This document shows positions 8,396 to 18,400 of a DNA stretch of 64,000 nucleotides, piece by piece. The notes under the pieces are model-generated. The model saw only the letters and a program-made list of their open reading frames with translations. It did not search any database and had not been told where the DNA came from. The position numbers and the translations under genes were made by a program. Location of the stretch: the NCBI RefSeq assembly GCF_001641825.1, contig NZ_LRFH01000002.1, forward strand, positions 186,001 to 250,000, given 5' to 3'. The first letter of the stretch is position 1; every line of letters begins with the position of its first letter. Source of the DNA: Guyparkeria sp. WRN-7 (lineage in GTDB: Bacteria; Pseudomonadota; Gammaproteobacteria; Halothiobacillales; Halothiobacillaceae).

Positions 8396-9157
8396 TCACC
8401 CGGCCGCCGCGCGGCGGCCGGCGCAGACGGGGCAATCCGCGTCCTGGCGGTACTTGACCGTGCGCCACTCGGCATCCTTGAGGTCGAACAGGGCGAGGCG
8501 GCCGACCAGCGACCGGCCCGAACCGGCCAGGACCTTGATCGCCTCGGCGGCCTGCAGGCTGCCGATCATGCCCACCAACGGCGAGAGCACGCCGGTCTCG
8601 GCGCAACGCAGCTCATCGCCACCCTCCTCGCGATACAGGCAGCGGTAGCAAGGCGCGTCCGCGTCGCGATGATCGAAGACGGTCACCTGACCGGCCCACT
8701 GGATCGCCGCGCCCGAAACCAGCGGCACGCGACGCTCGGCACAGGCGGCATTCAGCGCGAAACGCAGCTCGAAATTGTCCGAACAGTCGACCACCAGGTC
8801 CACGCCGGCGACCGCGTCGGCCAACCGCTCGCCGGCAAGCTTCGCCTCGATCGGCACCAATCGCACCTCCGGGTTGACCTCGCGCAGACGGGCGGCGGCC
8901 GACTCGACCTTGCTCTCTCCCACGCGCGACTGGTCATGCACCACCTGGCGCTGCAGGTTGGAAAGGTCGACCCGATCGAAATCCGCCAGATGGAGCTCGC
9001 CGACCCCGCTTGCGGCGAGATAGAGCGCCACCGGCGATCCCAGCCCGCCAAGACCGACGATCAGCACCCGTGCATCGAGCAGGCGTTGCTGGCCCGCGTA
9101 ATCGAGGCCGTCGAGCATGATGTGGCGCCCGTAGCGCAGCAGTTGGTCGTCGTTCAT
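8396..9157 (-). CDS. moeB: HesA/MoeB/ThiF family adenylyltransferase
   Basis: Activates the C-terminal glycine of a ubiquitin-like sulfur carrier (MoaD or ThiS) by adenylation. The 253 residues carry the nucleotide-binding loop GLGGLGSP near residue 35, the conserved DxVDxSNLQRQ segment, and two zinc-binding CxxC pairs (CYRC and CPVC near the C-terminus). MoeB and ThiF cannot be separated with certainty by sequence alone. The position downstream of hemA-prfA-prmC is the place where moeB occurs in many gammaproteobacteria and favours moeB. The ATG at 9155-9157 gives the family start MNDDQLLRYGRHIML. The gene is convergent with pyrD. Confidence 0.85.
   Translation of the reverse strand: MNDDQLLRYGRHIMLDGLDYAGQQRLLDARVLIVGLGGLGSPVALYLAASGVGELHLADFDRVDLSNLQRQVVHDQSRVGESKVESAAARLREVNPEVRLVPIEAKLAGERLADAVAGVDLVVDCSDNFELRFALNAACAERRVPLVSGAAIQWAGQVTVFDHRDADAPCYRCLYREEGGDELRCAETGVLSPLVGMIGSLQAAEAIKVLAGSGRSLVGRLALFDLKDAEWRTVKYRQDADCPVCAGRRAAAG
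8400..8421. repeat. 22-bp perfect GC palindrome at the end of moeB
   Basis: The bases form an uninterrupted self-complementary sequence made only of G and C, coding for the Ala/Arg-rich C-terminus of MoeB and lying 12 bases beyond the pyrD stop. It could fold as a hairpin in either transcript. No T-run follows. Confidence 0.6.
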
Positions 9158-9197
9158 GGTCTGGTCGAGGTTGATTCGTTTGGTTACGGATACCGCC

Positions 9198-9226
9198 AAC
9201 GCAAATGCCCGGCATGAGCCGGGCAT
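9198..9226 (-). terminator. Hairpin between the unknown gene and moeB, possible weak terminator
   Basis: ATGCCCGGC at 9205-9213 pairs perfectly with GCCGGGCAT at 9218-9226 around a four-base loop. On the minus strand it is followed by TTTGCGTT, a weak U-tract. It would partly end transcription from the 9255-9671 gene before moeB. Confidence 0.45.
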
Positions 9227-9254
9227 GGTCAACCGATCGCGTCAGTCGCGGCGG

Positions 9255-9671
9255 TCAGAGGTAGTGCCGCCAGGGATCGTCCGGTCGTTCGGGACTCTCG
9301 TCGGCGTGGCGATCGCGGATGACCCCGGCCTCCCCGGTGGCGCGATACTTCTGCAATGGCAGGTTGCAGCCCTCGATCCCGAGTGCCTCGCGCTGGTTCT
9401 GCTCGGTGTAGTCGACCAGCGCGCACTTGAGCTTCTCCATCAGGGCGGCGTCGAGGTGAAAGCCGCCCGCTTGCAGCGCCTGACGGATGGCCTTGAGGCA
9501 GATGGCGGCCAGGTCGTACTCCACCTCGAGACAGAGCGGGCCGCGCCGCCGCGCCTCGATCACCCCGGGCAACCAGCGGGCAAAGTGCTCCGCGGCCCGG
9601 GCCGGCTCACCTTCCTGGTGCGGGCCACGAAACCAGATTTCGTGCATCTTGATCAGTTGCTTCTCGTCCAT
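9255..9671 (-). CDS. Conserved-looking protein of unknown function in the hemA-prfA-prmC region
   Basis: A 138-residue soluble protein with no signal peptide or membrane segment. It is mostly helical by composition, with an LEVEYDLAAICLKAIRQALQ helix in the middle and a charged, proline-containing C-terminus (DDPWRHYL). It lies 100 bases downstream of prmC and 97 bases upstream of moeB on the same strand. Codon use resembles its neighbours, which supports a real gene. The ATG at 9669-9671 begins the part that looks like a folded protein; the frame stays open further upstream, so the start is not certain. I do not recognise the family and assign no function. Confidence 0.7.
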   Translation of the reverse strand: MDEKQLIKMHEIWFRGPHQEGEPARAAEHFARWLPGVIEARRRGPLCLEVEYDLAAICLKAIRQALQAGGFHLDAALMEKLKCALVDYTEQNQREALGIEGCNLPLQKYRATGEAGVIRDRHADESPERPDDPWRHYL

Positions 9672-9771
9672 GCCGGCGCCTATGTTCGCCCCGTTCGGGC
9701 TGTCACCGGTCAAGACTAGCGCAGTTGGCAAGGCGAACCAAGAAGCAGGATTTCGCGCGATGACGGCGACC

Positions 9772-10658
9772 TCAGGCGCGACGTCTGCCACCCGTAACGC
9801 GCGGGTGACCGGCGACGTCCCTGCGGGTCTCGATCGCCTCGAATCCCGCCTCGCGAAGCAGTCCGGCAACCGCCTCGGCCTGCTCGAATCCGTGTTCCAG
9901 TAGCAGCCAGCCGCCCGGGCGCAGCACCCGAGCCGCCTGATCGACAATGCGGCGATAGTCGGCCAACCCCTGCTCATCGGCGACCAGTGCCTCTGCCGGT
10001 TCGTGGCGCAGGTCGCCCTGCACCAGATGCGGATCGTCGGCGGCGATATAGGGCGGATTGCTCACGATCAGGTCGACCGATTGCGACGCGATCGCCTCGA
10101 GCCAGTCGCCCTGCCACAGCCCCGCGGTCACCGGCGCACCCTGCTCGGCCAGGAATGCGCGGTTACGTGCCGCCAGCCGGATGGCCACCCCGCTGCGGTC
10201 GACGACATGCACCTGCGCCTCGGGCCGTTCGGCGGCGATCGACAATCCGATCGCGCCGGTGCCCGTGCCGAGATCCAGCACACGGGGTGATGCCGTCGGG
10301 GGAATCCGGTCGAGCGCCCACTCCACCAGGATTTCGGTATCCGGTCGCGGGATCAGCACCCCCGGCGCGGCGTGAAAACGATGGCGCCAGAAACCGCGTT
10401 CGCCCACCAGGTAGGCCACCGGCTCGCCCGCCGCGCGGCGCTGGCAGAGTCGCTCGAGTGCCTGACTCTGCTCCACGGTCACGGGCCGGTCGCCGGCCAG
10501 CATCAGGGCCGTGGTATCAAGCCCGGTGACGAAACCGGCCAGCAGGCGGGCCTCGAACACGGCCTCGGCCCGGTCGCAACCACGGCCCGCGGCGATCGCA
10601 TCGGCACAACGGCGCAGCAGAGCATCGAGCGACTGACCGGTCACGCCCGTCGGCCCTG

Positions 10659-10662
<4 letters not shown>
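9772..10662 (-). CDS. prmC: Release factor glutamine N5-methyltransferase
   Basis: Methylates the glutamine of the GGQ motif in RF1 and RF2. The 296 residues show the SAM-binding loop [11 protein letters not shown] (129-139) and the substrate-binding NPPY motif (202-205), with an N-terminal helical domain that contacts the release factor. It starts with GTG at 10660-10662, overlapping the prfA stop (GTGA). Enzyme and its substrate RF1 are therefore translationally coupled, the usual arrangement in this group. Confidence 0.95.
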
Positions 10663-11750
<1,088 letters not shown>

Positions 11751-11863
11751 AAGGGGCGAGGTAGTCGAAAGCGAAGGGTGAACGGAGGATCGTCAGGCGA
11801 CGTGCAGCGAGAGCGCCCGCGGCTCCCTGAAGGGGCGCGGGCAAGTGGCTATGCGCCGGGCAG

Positions 11864-13192
11864 CTAGGATCCGCGGTCGTCGTCGGTCGAGCGACCGCCC
11901 CACTGCCCCACCGGCAGCGCGCGCTGGGCGAGCGACTGGGCGTCCTCGTCCAGCCCGACCACGTGCGAGACGCTCTGAACGGTCGCCAGATCGCCGCTGA
12001 CACAGGCTTGACGCAGGACCACCGTGGGCTGGTGGATCAGGCGATTGGTCAGGGTGCGGGCGAGATAGTCGAGCGCCTGCTGCGGGTCGCGACCCGACTC
12101 GATCATCGAGCGGGCCCGCGCCAGCGTCTCGTCGCGCATCTGCTCGGCCCGCTGGCGATAGTTGCGTATCAGCTCCGCGCCGGTCTGCAGCTGGACCCAT
12201 TGCAGGAAGTGCTCGACCTGGACGTCGATGATCTCCTCGGCCTGCTCGGCCGCCTCGCGGCGGCTGCGCTGCCCCTCGTCGATGACGGTCTTCAGGTCGT
12301 CGACGGTGTAGAGGTAGACGTCCTGGAGCTTGCCCACCTGCGGTTCGATGTCGCGCGGCACGGCGATGTCGACCATGAAGATCGGCCGGCGCTTGCGCTC
12401 GCGGATCGCCTGCTCGACCGCCCCCTTGCCGAGTACCGGCAGGGAGCTGGCCGTCGAGGAGATGACGATGTCGGCGCGGTGCAGGTGGGCGGGAATGTCG
12501 CCCAGCCCGATCGCGGTGCCCTGGTACTGCTCGGCGAGCATGTGGGCCCGCTCGATCGAGCGGTTGGCGACGATCACCCGCGACAGGCCCGCCGATTGCA
12601 GGTGACGGGCGCACAGCTCGATGGTCTCGCCCGCGCCGATCAGCAGCGCGGTCTTCTCCTCGAGCGAGCCGAAGATCTGCCGCGCCAGGCTGACGGCCGC
12701 GAAGGCGACCGACACCGGCGAGGCGCCGATCTGCGTGTCGGTGCGCACCTGCTTGGCCACCGCGAAGGTATTCTGGAACAGCCGGCCGAGGATGGGCCCG
12801 AGGGCGTTGGCGTCCTGCGCGAGCGTGAAGGCGTCCTTGATCTGGCCGAGGATCTGCGGCTCGCCCAGCACCATCGAGTCGAGCCCGCAGGCCACCCGCA
12901 TCAGGTGGCGGATCGCCGATTCGTCGGTATGCGAGTAGATGTAGGGGCGCAGGGTGTCGGGCGACATCCGGTGGGAGGTCGCCAGCCACTCGACCAGCGC
13001 ATCGACCACGCACTCGGAATGGGTGTAGATCTCGGTTCGGTTGCAGGTCGAGACGATCGCCGCCTCGCGCGCCCCACAGTCGTCGATGAGATCCTTGAGG
13101 GCTTCCTGCACGCGATCGGGGCCGAACGCGATTCGCTCGCGCACGTCCACCGGTGCGGTCTTGTGGTTAACCCCGAAGGCGATCAGTGACAT
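11864..13192 (-). CDS. hemA: Glutamyl-tRNA reductase
   Basis: Reduces glutamyl-tRNA(Glu) to glutamate-1-semialdehyde, the first committed step of C5-type haem synthesis; hemL (50309-51598) encodes the next enzyme. The 442 residues start MSLIAFGVNHKTAPV, with catalytic cysteine C50 in STCNRTEIY, a GxGxxx-type NADPH site (LIGAGETIE near residue 190) and a C-terminal dimerisation helix. The ATG (13190-13192) agrees with E. coli HemA to the residue. A perfect TATAAT ends only six bases before this ATG, so the message may be leaderless. The C-terminus carries a longer acidic tail than E. coli. Confidence 0.97.
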   Translation of the reverse strand: MSLIAFGVNHKTAPVDVRERIAFGPDRVQEALKDLIDDCGAREAAIVSTCNRTEIYTHSECVVDALVEWLATSHRMSPDTLRPYIYSHTDESAIRHLMRVACGLDSMVLGEPQILGQIKDAFTLAQDANALGPILGRLFQNTFAVAKQVRTDTQIGASPVSVAFAAVSLARQIFGSLEEKTALLIGAGETIELCARHLQSAGLSRVIVANRSIERAHMLAEQYQGTAIGLGDIPAHLHRADIVISSTASSLPVLGKGAVEQAIRERKRRPIFMVDIAVPRDIEPQVGKLQDVYLYTVDDLKTVIDEGQRSRREAAEQAEEIIDVQVEHFLQWVQLQTGAELIRNYRQRAEQMRDETLARARSMIESGRDPQQALDYLARTLTNRLIHQPTVVLRQACVSGDLATVQSVSHVVGLDEDAQSLAQRALPVGQWGGRSTDDDRGS

Positions 13193-13198
13193 GGCGGA

Positions 13199-13204
13199 AT
13201 TATA
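13199..13204 (-). promoter_or_regulatory. Perfect -10 box directly before the hemA ATG
   Basis: TATAAT on the minus strand, with six bases between it and the ATG, puts the predicted first transcribed base on the A of the start codon. The -35 match at 17-base spacing is weak (GTCAAA). Confidence 0.45.
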
Positions 13205-13240
13205 GCCTCGGACACCCCGATTTGACGATCCCCGATGCGC

Positions 13241-14065
13241 TCATCGGGACCAGTTGCCGAGACGACGCCCCCGGCCCGGCCAGTAGCGGAAGGTGGCGAC
13301 GAACAGCGACAGCACGCCGAGCAGCGCCACCAGCCAGTTCGCCCACATCCCTTGCGGATAGCCGACGTCCACCCACGGTGCGCCCAGGGCGCAGATCGCG
13401 CAGACGACCACGGCGAGCGGCACCGGCCAGCGTGCGCGCCGGGCCGCCGGCCATCGATCGGCCAGCCCGGCGGCCGCCCAGGCGGAAGCTAGCCCGATAA
13501 TCGAGCCGGCCAGCACGTCGGTCGGCCAGTGGACCCCGGCGACCATCCGGCTGATGCCCATCAGGGAGGCCGCGGCCAGCAGGCCCACGACCCACGGCCA
13601 CGTCGGGCGCAGGCCGAAGATCAGCAGACCGGCCAGCGTAAAGGCGGTGACCGTGTGCCCGGAGGGGAAGGCCTCGCTCGAGATCGAATGGCCGATCAGG
13701 TGGAAGCCCCCCGGCTCGAACACGGCCGGTGGCCTGAGCACGTCCAGCGACGGCTTGAGGCCATGAGTGATGGCGGTGGCGATGATCACGGCGAACAGGG
13801 TCAGGATGGCCAGTCGCGGGCGCCAGAGTACGAACGGCAGCAACAGCCCGAGCGCCAACCAGGTGTCGGCCAGGGCGTTGACTCCCGCCCAGAACGGCAC
13901 CGTCGTCTCGATGCCGCCCAGCGCGTTGAACTGGTGGAACAGGACTTCCCGTCCGCCCGGCCACGCAAACACGGCGATCAGCAGCACCGCGGCCGTGACG
14001 ATGAAGGCCAGCACCAGCTGGCTGGCCGGATCCGGGTCGCGACGTTGTTCGACCGAAGCGGTCAT
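13241..14065 (-). CDS. PAP2-family membrane phosphatase
   Basis: A 274-residue integral membrane phosphatase of the PAP2 superfamily, acting on lipid phosphates or pyrophosphates. The three signature motifs are present: K-x6-RPP (KPSLDVLRPP), PSGH, and SRMVAGVHWPTD, the last two carrying the catalytic histidines. Six or more hydrophobic segments flank them. The ATG overlaps the stop of the upstream glycosyltransferase (ATGA), so the two are coupled. Together with that enzyme, a role in turnover of undecaprenyl-linked carriers or phospholipid head groups is plausible, but the true substrate is unknown. hemA follows 48 bases downstream. Confidence 0.88.
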   Translation of the reverse strand: MTASVEQRRDPDPASQLVLAFIVTAAVLLIAVFAWPGGREVLFHQFNALGGIETTVPFWAGVNALADTWLALGLLLPFVLWRPRLAILTLFAVIIATAITHGLKPSLDVLRPPAVFEPGGFHLIGHSISSEAFPSGHTVTAFTLAGLLIFGLRPTWPWVVGLLAAASLMGISRMVAGVHWPTDVLAGSIIGLASAWAAAGLADRWPAARRARWPVPLAVVVCAICALGAPWVDVGYPQGMWANWLVALLGVLSLFVATFRYWPGRGRRLGNWSR

Positions 14066-15117
14066 CCCCTTGGCTCCTGCGTCTCAGCCGGGTTCGCATC
14101 GGTCGCGCCCGGCTCGTGAAAGGCATCGTGCTCGCCTTCGGCATCGAAGCGCACCGGCAGGTGGTAGGTGCGCACGTTGCGTGATTCGTAATAGGTCCGC
14201 GACAGCATCTCGGAGAGCACGCCCGTGGTCAGGATCTGCACGGCGATCAGCACGAACAGTATCGAAACCAGCAGCAACGGCCGATCGCCGATGTCGTGGC
14301 CCAGCAGCTTCTCGATCAGCAGGTAGAACATGCCCAGCCCGCCTAGCAGACCGAACCCGGTACCCAGCAGGCCGAAGAAATGCGCCGGCCGGGCGGAGAA
14401 GCGCATGAAGAAGTAGACGCTGATCAGGTCGATCACCACGCGGAATGTGCGCGACAGACCGTACTTGGACGTGCCGGCGGTACGGGGGTGATGCGTGACC
14501 ACCTCCTCGGCGATACGGCTGGGTGCGGTCTGCGTCGCCAGCCAGGCCGGAATGAAGCGGTGCATCTCGCCGTAGAGGCGCACGCTCTTGATCACCTCGC
14601 CGCGGAACACCTTGAGACTGCAGCCGTAGTCGTGCAGATTGACCCCGGTGAGGCGTCGAATCAGCCGGTTGGCCAGCCAAGACGGCACCTTGCGGATCCA
14701 GAGATTGTCCTTGCGGTCCCGCCGCCAGCCGGCCACCAGGTCCAGGTCCTCGCGCAGCAGGCGGTCGACCATGCGCGGGATGTCGATCGGATCGTTCTGC
14801 AGGTCTCCGTCCATCGTGACGATGACCTCGCCGCGCGCCAGATCGATGCCCGCCTGCATCGCGGCAGTCTGACCGAAATTGCGGGTCAGCGGGATCGGGC
14901 GCACGTGGGTGCCGTAACGCTCGCGCATCTGGCGGGCCTGGGCGACCGTCGCATCCGAGGAGCCGTCATCGACCAACAGCAACTCCCAGGCTCCGTTATA
15001 CTGCGCGAGTGCCTGGTGGACCCGATCGACCAGCGGGGCGACATTCTCCTGCTCGTTGAACATCGGCACGACGATCGATAGCGGTGCGGAAAGCATGGTC
15101 GTCATCGGATGGGACAC
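14062..15117 (-). CDS. GT2 glycosyltransferase of the ArnC/GtrB/DPM1 type
   Basis: Predicted to transfer a sugar from a nucleotide donor to undecaprenyl phosphate on the cytoplasmic face of the inner membrane. The 351 residues start with the GT2 fold (SIVVPMFNEQENV, DDGSSD, then DGDLQNDP with the metal-binding DxD-type aspartates). Two C-terminal membrane helices follow at about 237-262 and 273-298, the usual ArnC/GtrB layout. The last 40 residues are polar and acidic. Several in-frame ATGs lie within the first eight codons. The product could be the donor for the ArnT-like enzyme at 5620-7185. The coupled PAP2 gene sits immediately downstream. Confidence 0.88.
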   Translation of the reverse strand: MSHPMTTMLSAPLSIVVPMFNEQENVAPLVDRVHQALAQYNGAWELLLVDDGSSDATVAQARQMRERYGTHVRPIPLTRNFGQTAAMQAGIDLARGEVIVTMDGDLQNDPIDIPRMVDRLLREDLDLVAGWRRDRKDNLWIRKVPSWLANRLIRRLTGVNLHDYGCSLKVFRGEVIKSVRLYGEMHRFIPAWLATQTAPSRIAEEVVTHHPRTAGTSKYGLSRTFRVVIDLISVYFFMRFSARPAHFFGLLGTGFGLLGGLGMFYLLIEKLLGHDIGDRPLLLVSILFVLIAVQILTTGVLSEMLSRTYYESRNVRTYHLPVRFDAEGEHDAFHEPGATDANPAETQEPRG

Positions 15118-15410
15118 CCCTCGGGAATGCGTGATCGTGCGATCCGCCTCAACCCGGCTACGGGTCCGTCACGACGATCGCACGTAAAAACGCGGGCAGT
15201 GTACGGCAGGAGGCTCACCGATCGCCAGCCGCCCGTCCCGTGGATGTCGTAGCAACCATGCGCCGAGTGGGCCGGCAGACCGACCGTTGGCCGACCGACA
15301 AACCAACCGACCGCTCGTCGCGACTCGACGAACCGGAGAACCATGACTTCACGGCAGTTTGATTCACAGCGTGCAGCGCCCCTCCGTGACCGGCAAGCCG
15401 GCCGCGGACC

Positions 15411-18400
15411 ATGTCGTGTCATGTCCCCCATCCGCGCGGCCCGCTGATGACGGCCGCCTCCCCCACATCACGCCTGTCGGCGCTGGCCGATTCGCTGGCC
15501 GCGCGCCTGCCTCGCGACGAGGCGCTGGCCAACCTGCTGGAGGCGATCGCAGCCTGTCACCCGGCCCTTGGCCGCACCGCCGTGTTCCTCAGTGAAGCCG
15601 GGCGACTGGTCGCCGCCAGCGCCGGGTTCGACCGCAGCCTCCTGCCCGACGCCTCGCTGGCCGATGCCCCGGCCGACTTCCAGCCGGACCACGAAGACCG
15701 GCTCCTGCTGCAGGCGCTGACATCCGGAGAGGAGACCCCGGGCTACTGGGCCATCGAGGTCGACGCCCCCCTGCCCGAGACCGAGACGCTCGATTCCCTG
15801 CGCGCGCTCGTCCAGCAGGTGTTCGAGAGCAAGCGCGACGATGCCGCCGAGATCGAACAACGCCAGACCCAACGCATCGAGCGCCTCGAGCGGGACCAGG
15901 CGCTGATGCAGTCGTTGCTCGCCCAGATCGACACCCTGATCCTGGCCAACGACGAACAGCGCATGCTGGAGGTCGTCTGCACCCAGCTGGTCGAAACCGG
16001 GCTGTTCCTGGGCGGCTGGGTGGCGCCGGCGGAACACGGCATCACCCCGATCGCCACCGGCGGGGACAGCGAGCTGATCAATCGCCCCGACGCCACCACC
16101 CGGGCGATCCTTGTCTCGGCCATCCGACGGGCGCACGCGCTGGCCGACGCCGGACACCCGATCGTCCTCGACGAGCGGATCGGCGAACCCTTCGCCCGCC
16201 TCTCGTGGTTCGATACCCCACCCCTGGGCGCGCTGATCCCGCTCTACCGGGAGCAGCACCTCTGGGCCTTCCTGGTGGTGATCGCCGCGGCCGAATCCGA
16301 CCTCGACCAGCAGGTTACCGACGTGCTGGTGCATCTGGGCGAGCTGGTCAACCGCAGCCTGGCCCAGCTCGACCTGCGCGCCCGGCTCGCCGAGGAGCAA
16401 CAACGCAACACCTATCTGGCCTACCACGATCCGCTGACCAACCTGGCGAACCGTCGCGCGATCGACGCGGAACTGCCCAAGGCGATCGGCCGCGCCGACC
16501 GTCACGATCAGATGCTTGCCGTTGCCCTGCTCGACCTGGACGACTTCAAGCCGATCAACGACCGGTTTGGCCATGCCGCCGGCGACCAGATGCTCATGAC
16601 GCTGGCCTCCCGGCTCAAGAGCGCCATCCGGGAGACCGACACCGCCGCGCGCCTCGGCGGCGACGAGTTCCTGCTGATTCTCGAGGACATCGACGGAGAT
16701 GCCGGTCTGGCCCGCGTGCTCGAGCGCGTGAGCGCGACCATTCGCCAGCCGATCTACCTCGAGGACGGGATCGAGGTCCACGCCAACGGCTCGATCGGCG
16801 TGACCCGCTATCCGATCGACAACAGCGCGCCGGAACAATTGATCCGCAACGCCGACGCGGCTCTTTATGCCGCCAAGAACAGCAAGAACGTCCGTACCAG
16901 CGACTGGGTCATATGGGAACGCAATACCGGTCACGTCGAGTCGAACTCGGAAATGCCGGTCGCGGTTCCTCCCTATGGTCCTCAGGCGCGCACGCTTCTC
17001 GAACGCATCCAGCCCGATGTCGACCGGCTCACCCACCATTTCATCGAACGCTTCTACGAGGAGCTCGCGCAGCGGGCCTCGATCCGGCAGGTGCTCGACC
17101 GACTCACCGCGGCGCAGTTCCAGGACGTCAAGGCGCAACAGGCAGGGCATCTCGCGTTTCTGCTCGACCCGGATCTCACCGAGGAGACCCACGCGAACCG
17201 CGCCCGCCAGATCGGCCACATTCACGCGCTGACCGGCGTGTCCGCCAGCGACTTGGTGCGTGCGATCACGGTCTACATGCACGAGTTCAACGAGACCTTC
17301 AATCGGGCGCATCTCAACCAGCGCCACCAGAACCGGCTCGAACGCGTATTCACCGAGCGGCTCAGCCGCGAACTGTCGTACCAGCTCGACGCGGGCCAGG
17401 CCGTCGACGACGAATTCCAGAATGCCCTTGCCGAGCTCGACCGGCGGCGGCGCACAGAACACAACTGGCCGGCGTTCAATGAACACCTGCTCGATACGCT
17501 CACGGCCCTGCCGGGAGTCATCGGCGTCAGCATCCTTTCCCCGGACCCCGACGGTCGCTTCGTCGCCACCTATACCGAGGGGGCCGACCTGTTCACCGCT
17601 CCGCAGGGGGGCGACCAGGCGGCCTCGCTCGACCTCAAGCGTCCGCAATCCGGCCACCCCGTGTCCCTCGCCTATCGAGAGGCGCGCATTGCCGCGATCA
17701 ACAACTATCGCGACGACCCGGGCGGCGAAATCTGGCGCGAGGCGGCCGCGGCCCGCGACATCGCCGCCTCGGTCGCCGTACCGATTCTCGACAACCGCGA
17801 CCAGCCGATCGCGGTGATCTGTCTGCATGGCAGGCTCACGGGGATGTTCGCGACTCCGCTGGCGCAGGGCTTCACCAGCCGGCTGATGGCGCTGGTCAGC
17901 CAGGCCTGGCGACAGATCCGTGCCCCATCGACCCTGCTCTACGCCAAGGGCGACTACGACCGCTGGCGGCAGGCCTTCTACGACGGCGGTCTGGAGATGA
18001 TCTTCCAGCCGGTGATCAACGTGCAAACCGGCCGACCGAGCCATCTGGAGGCGCTGGCACGCCTCTACCTGCCGGATGGCGAGGAAATCCTGCCCAACAT
18101 GTTCATCCCCTGGCTGAACGACGGCCAGATCATGCGGTTGTTCGAGATGGGGCTGGATCAGTCACTCGACTGCCTGCATCGGATCGAGCAGCGCGACGGC
18201 CGCCGGCTCTCGGTGGCGATCAACCTGCCCGTCAGCGTCCTGATCGACCCGGCCACACCTGGGCACATCCGGTCTGCACTGGATCGTCACGGCATCAGCC
18301 CGGGCCGGGTGACGCTTGAACTGCTCGAACAGGGTGACACGGGCCTCGAACCCTGGGATCTGGCGCAACCCATGCAGCGGATCGGCGAGCTGGGCGTGAA

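Noticed and set aside
15270-15315. ACCG/CCGA tetranucleotide repetition in the gap before the c-di-GMP gene
   Set aside because: Short and irregular, consistent with a low-complexity GC intergenic sequence. It does not form a defined repeat array or a gene.
15468-18044. 858-codon open frame on the minus strand
   Set aside because: It is the shadow of the GGDEF-globin-EAL gene in GC-rich DNA. Its translation is Arg/Gly/Val/Asp-rich with no domain motifs, while the plus-strand frame has clear catalytic motifs.
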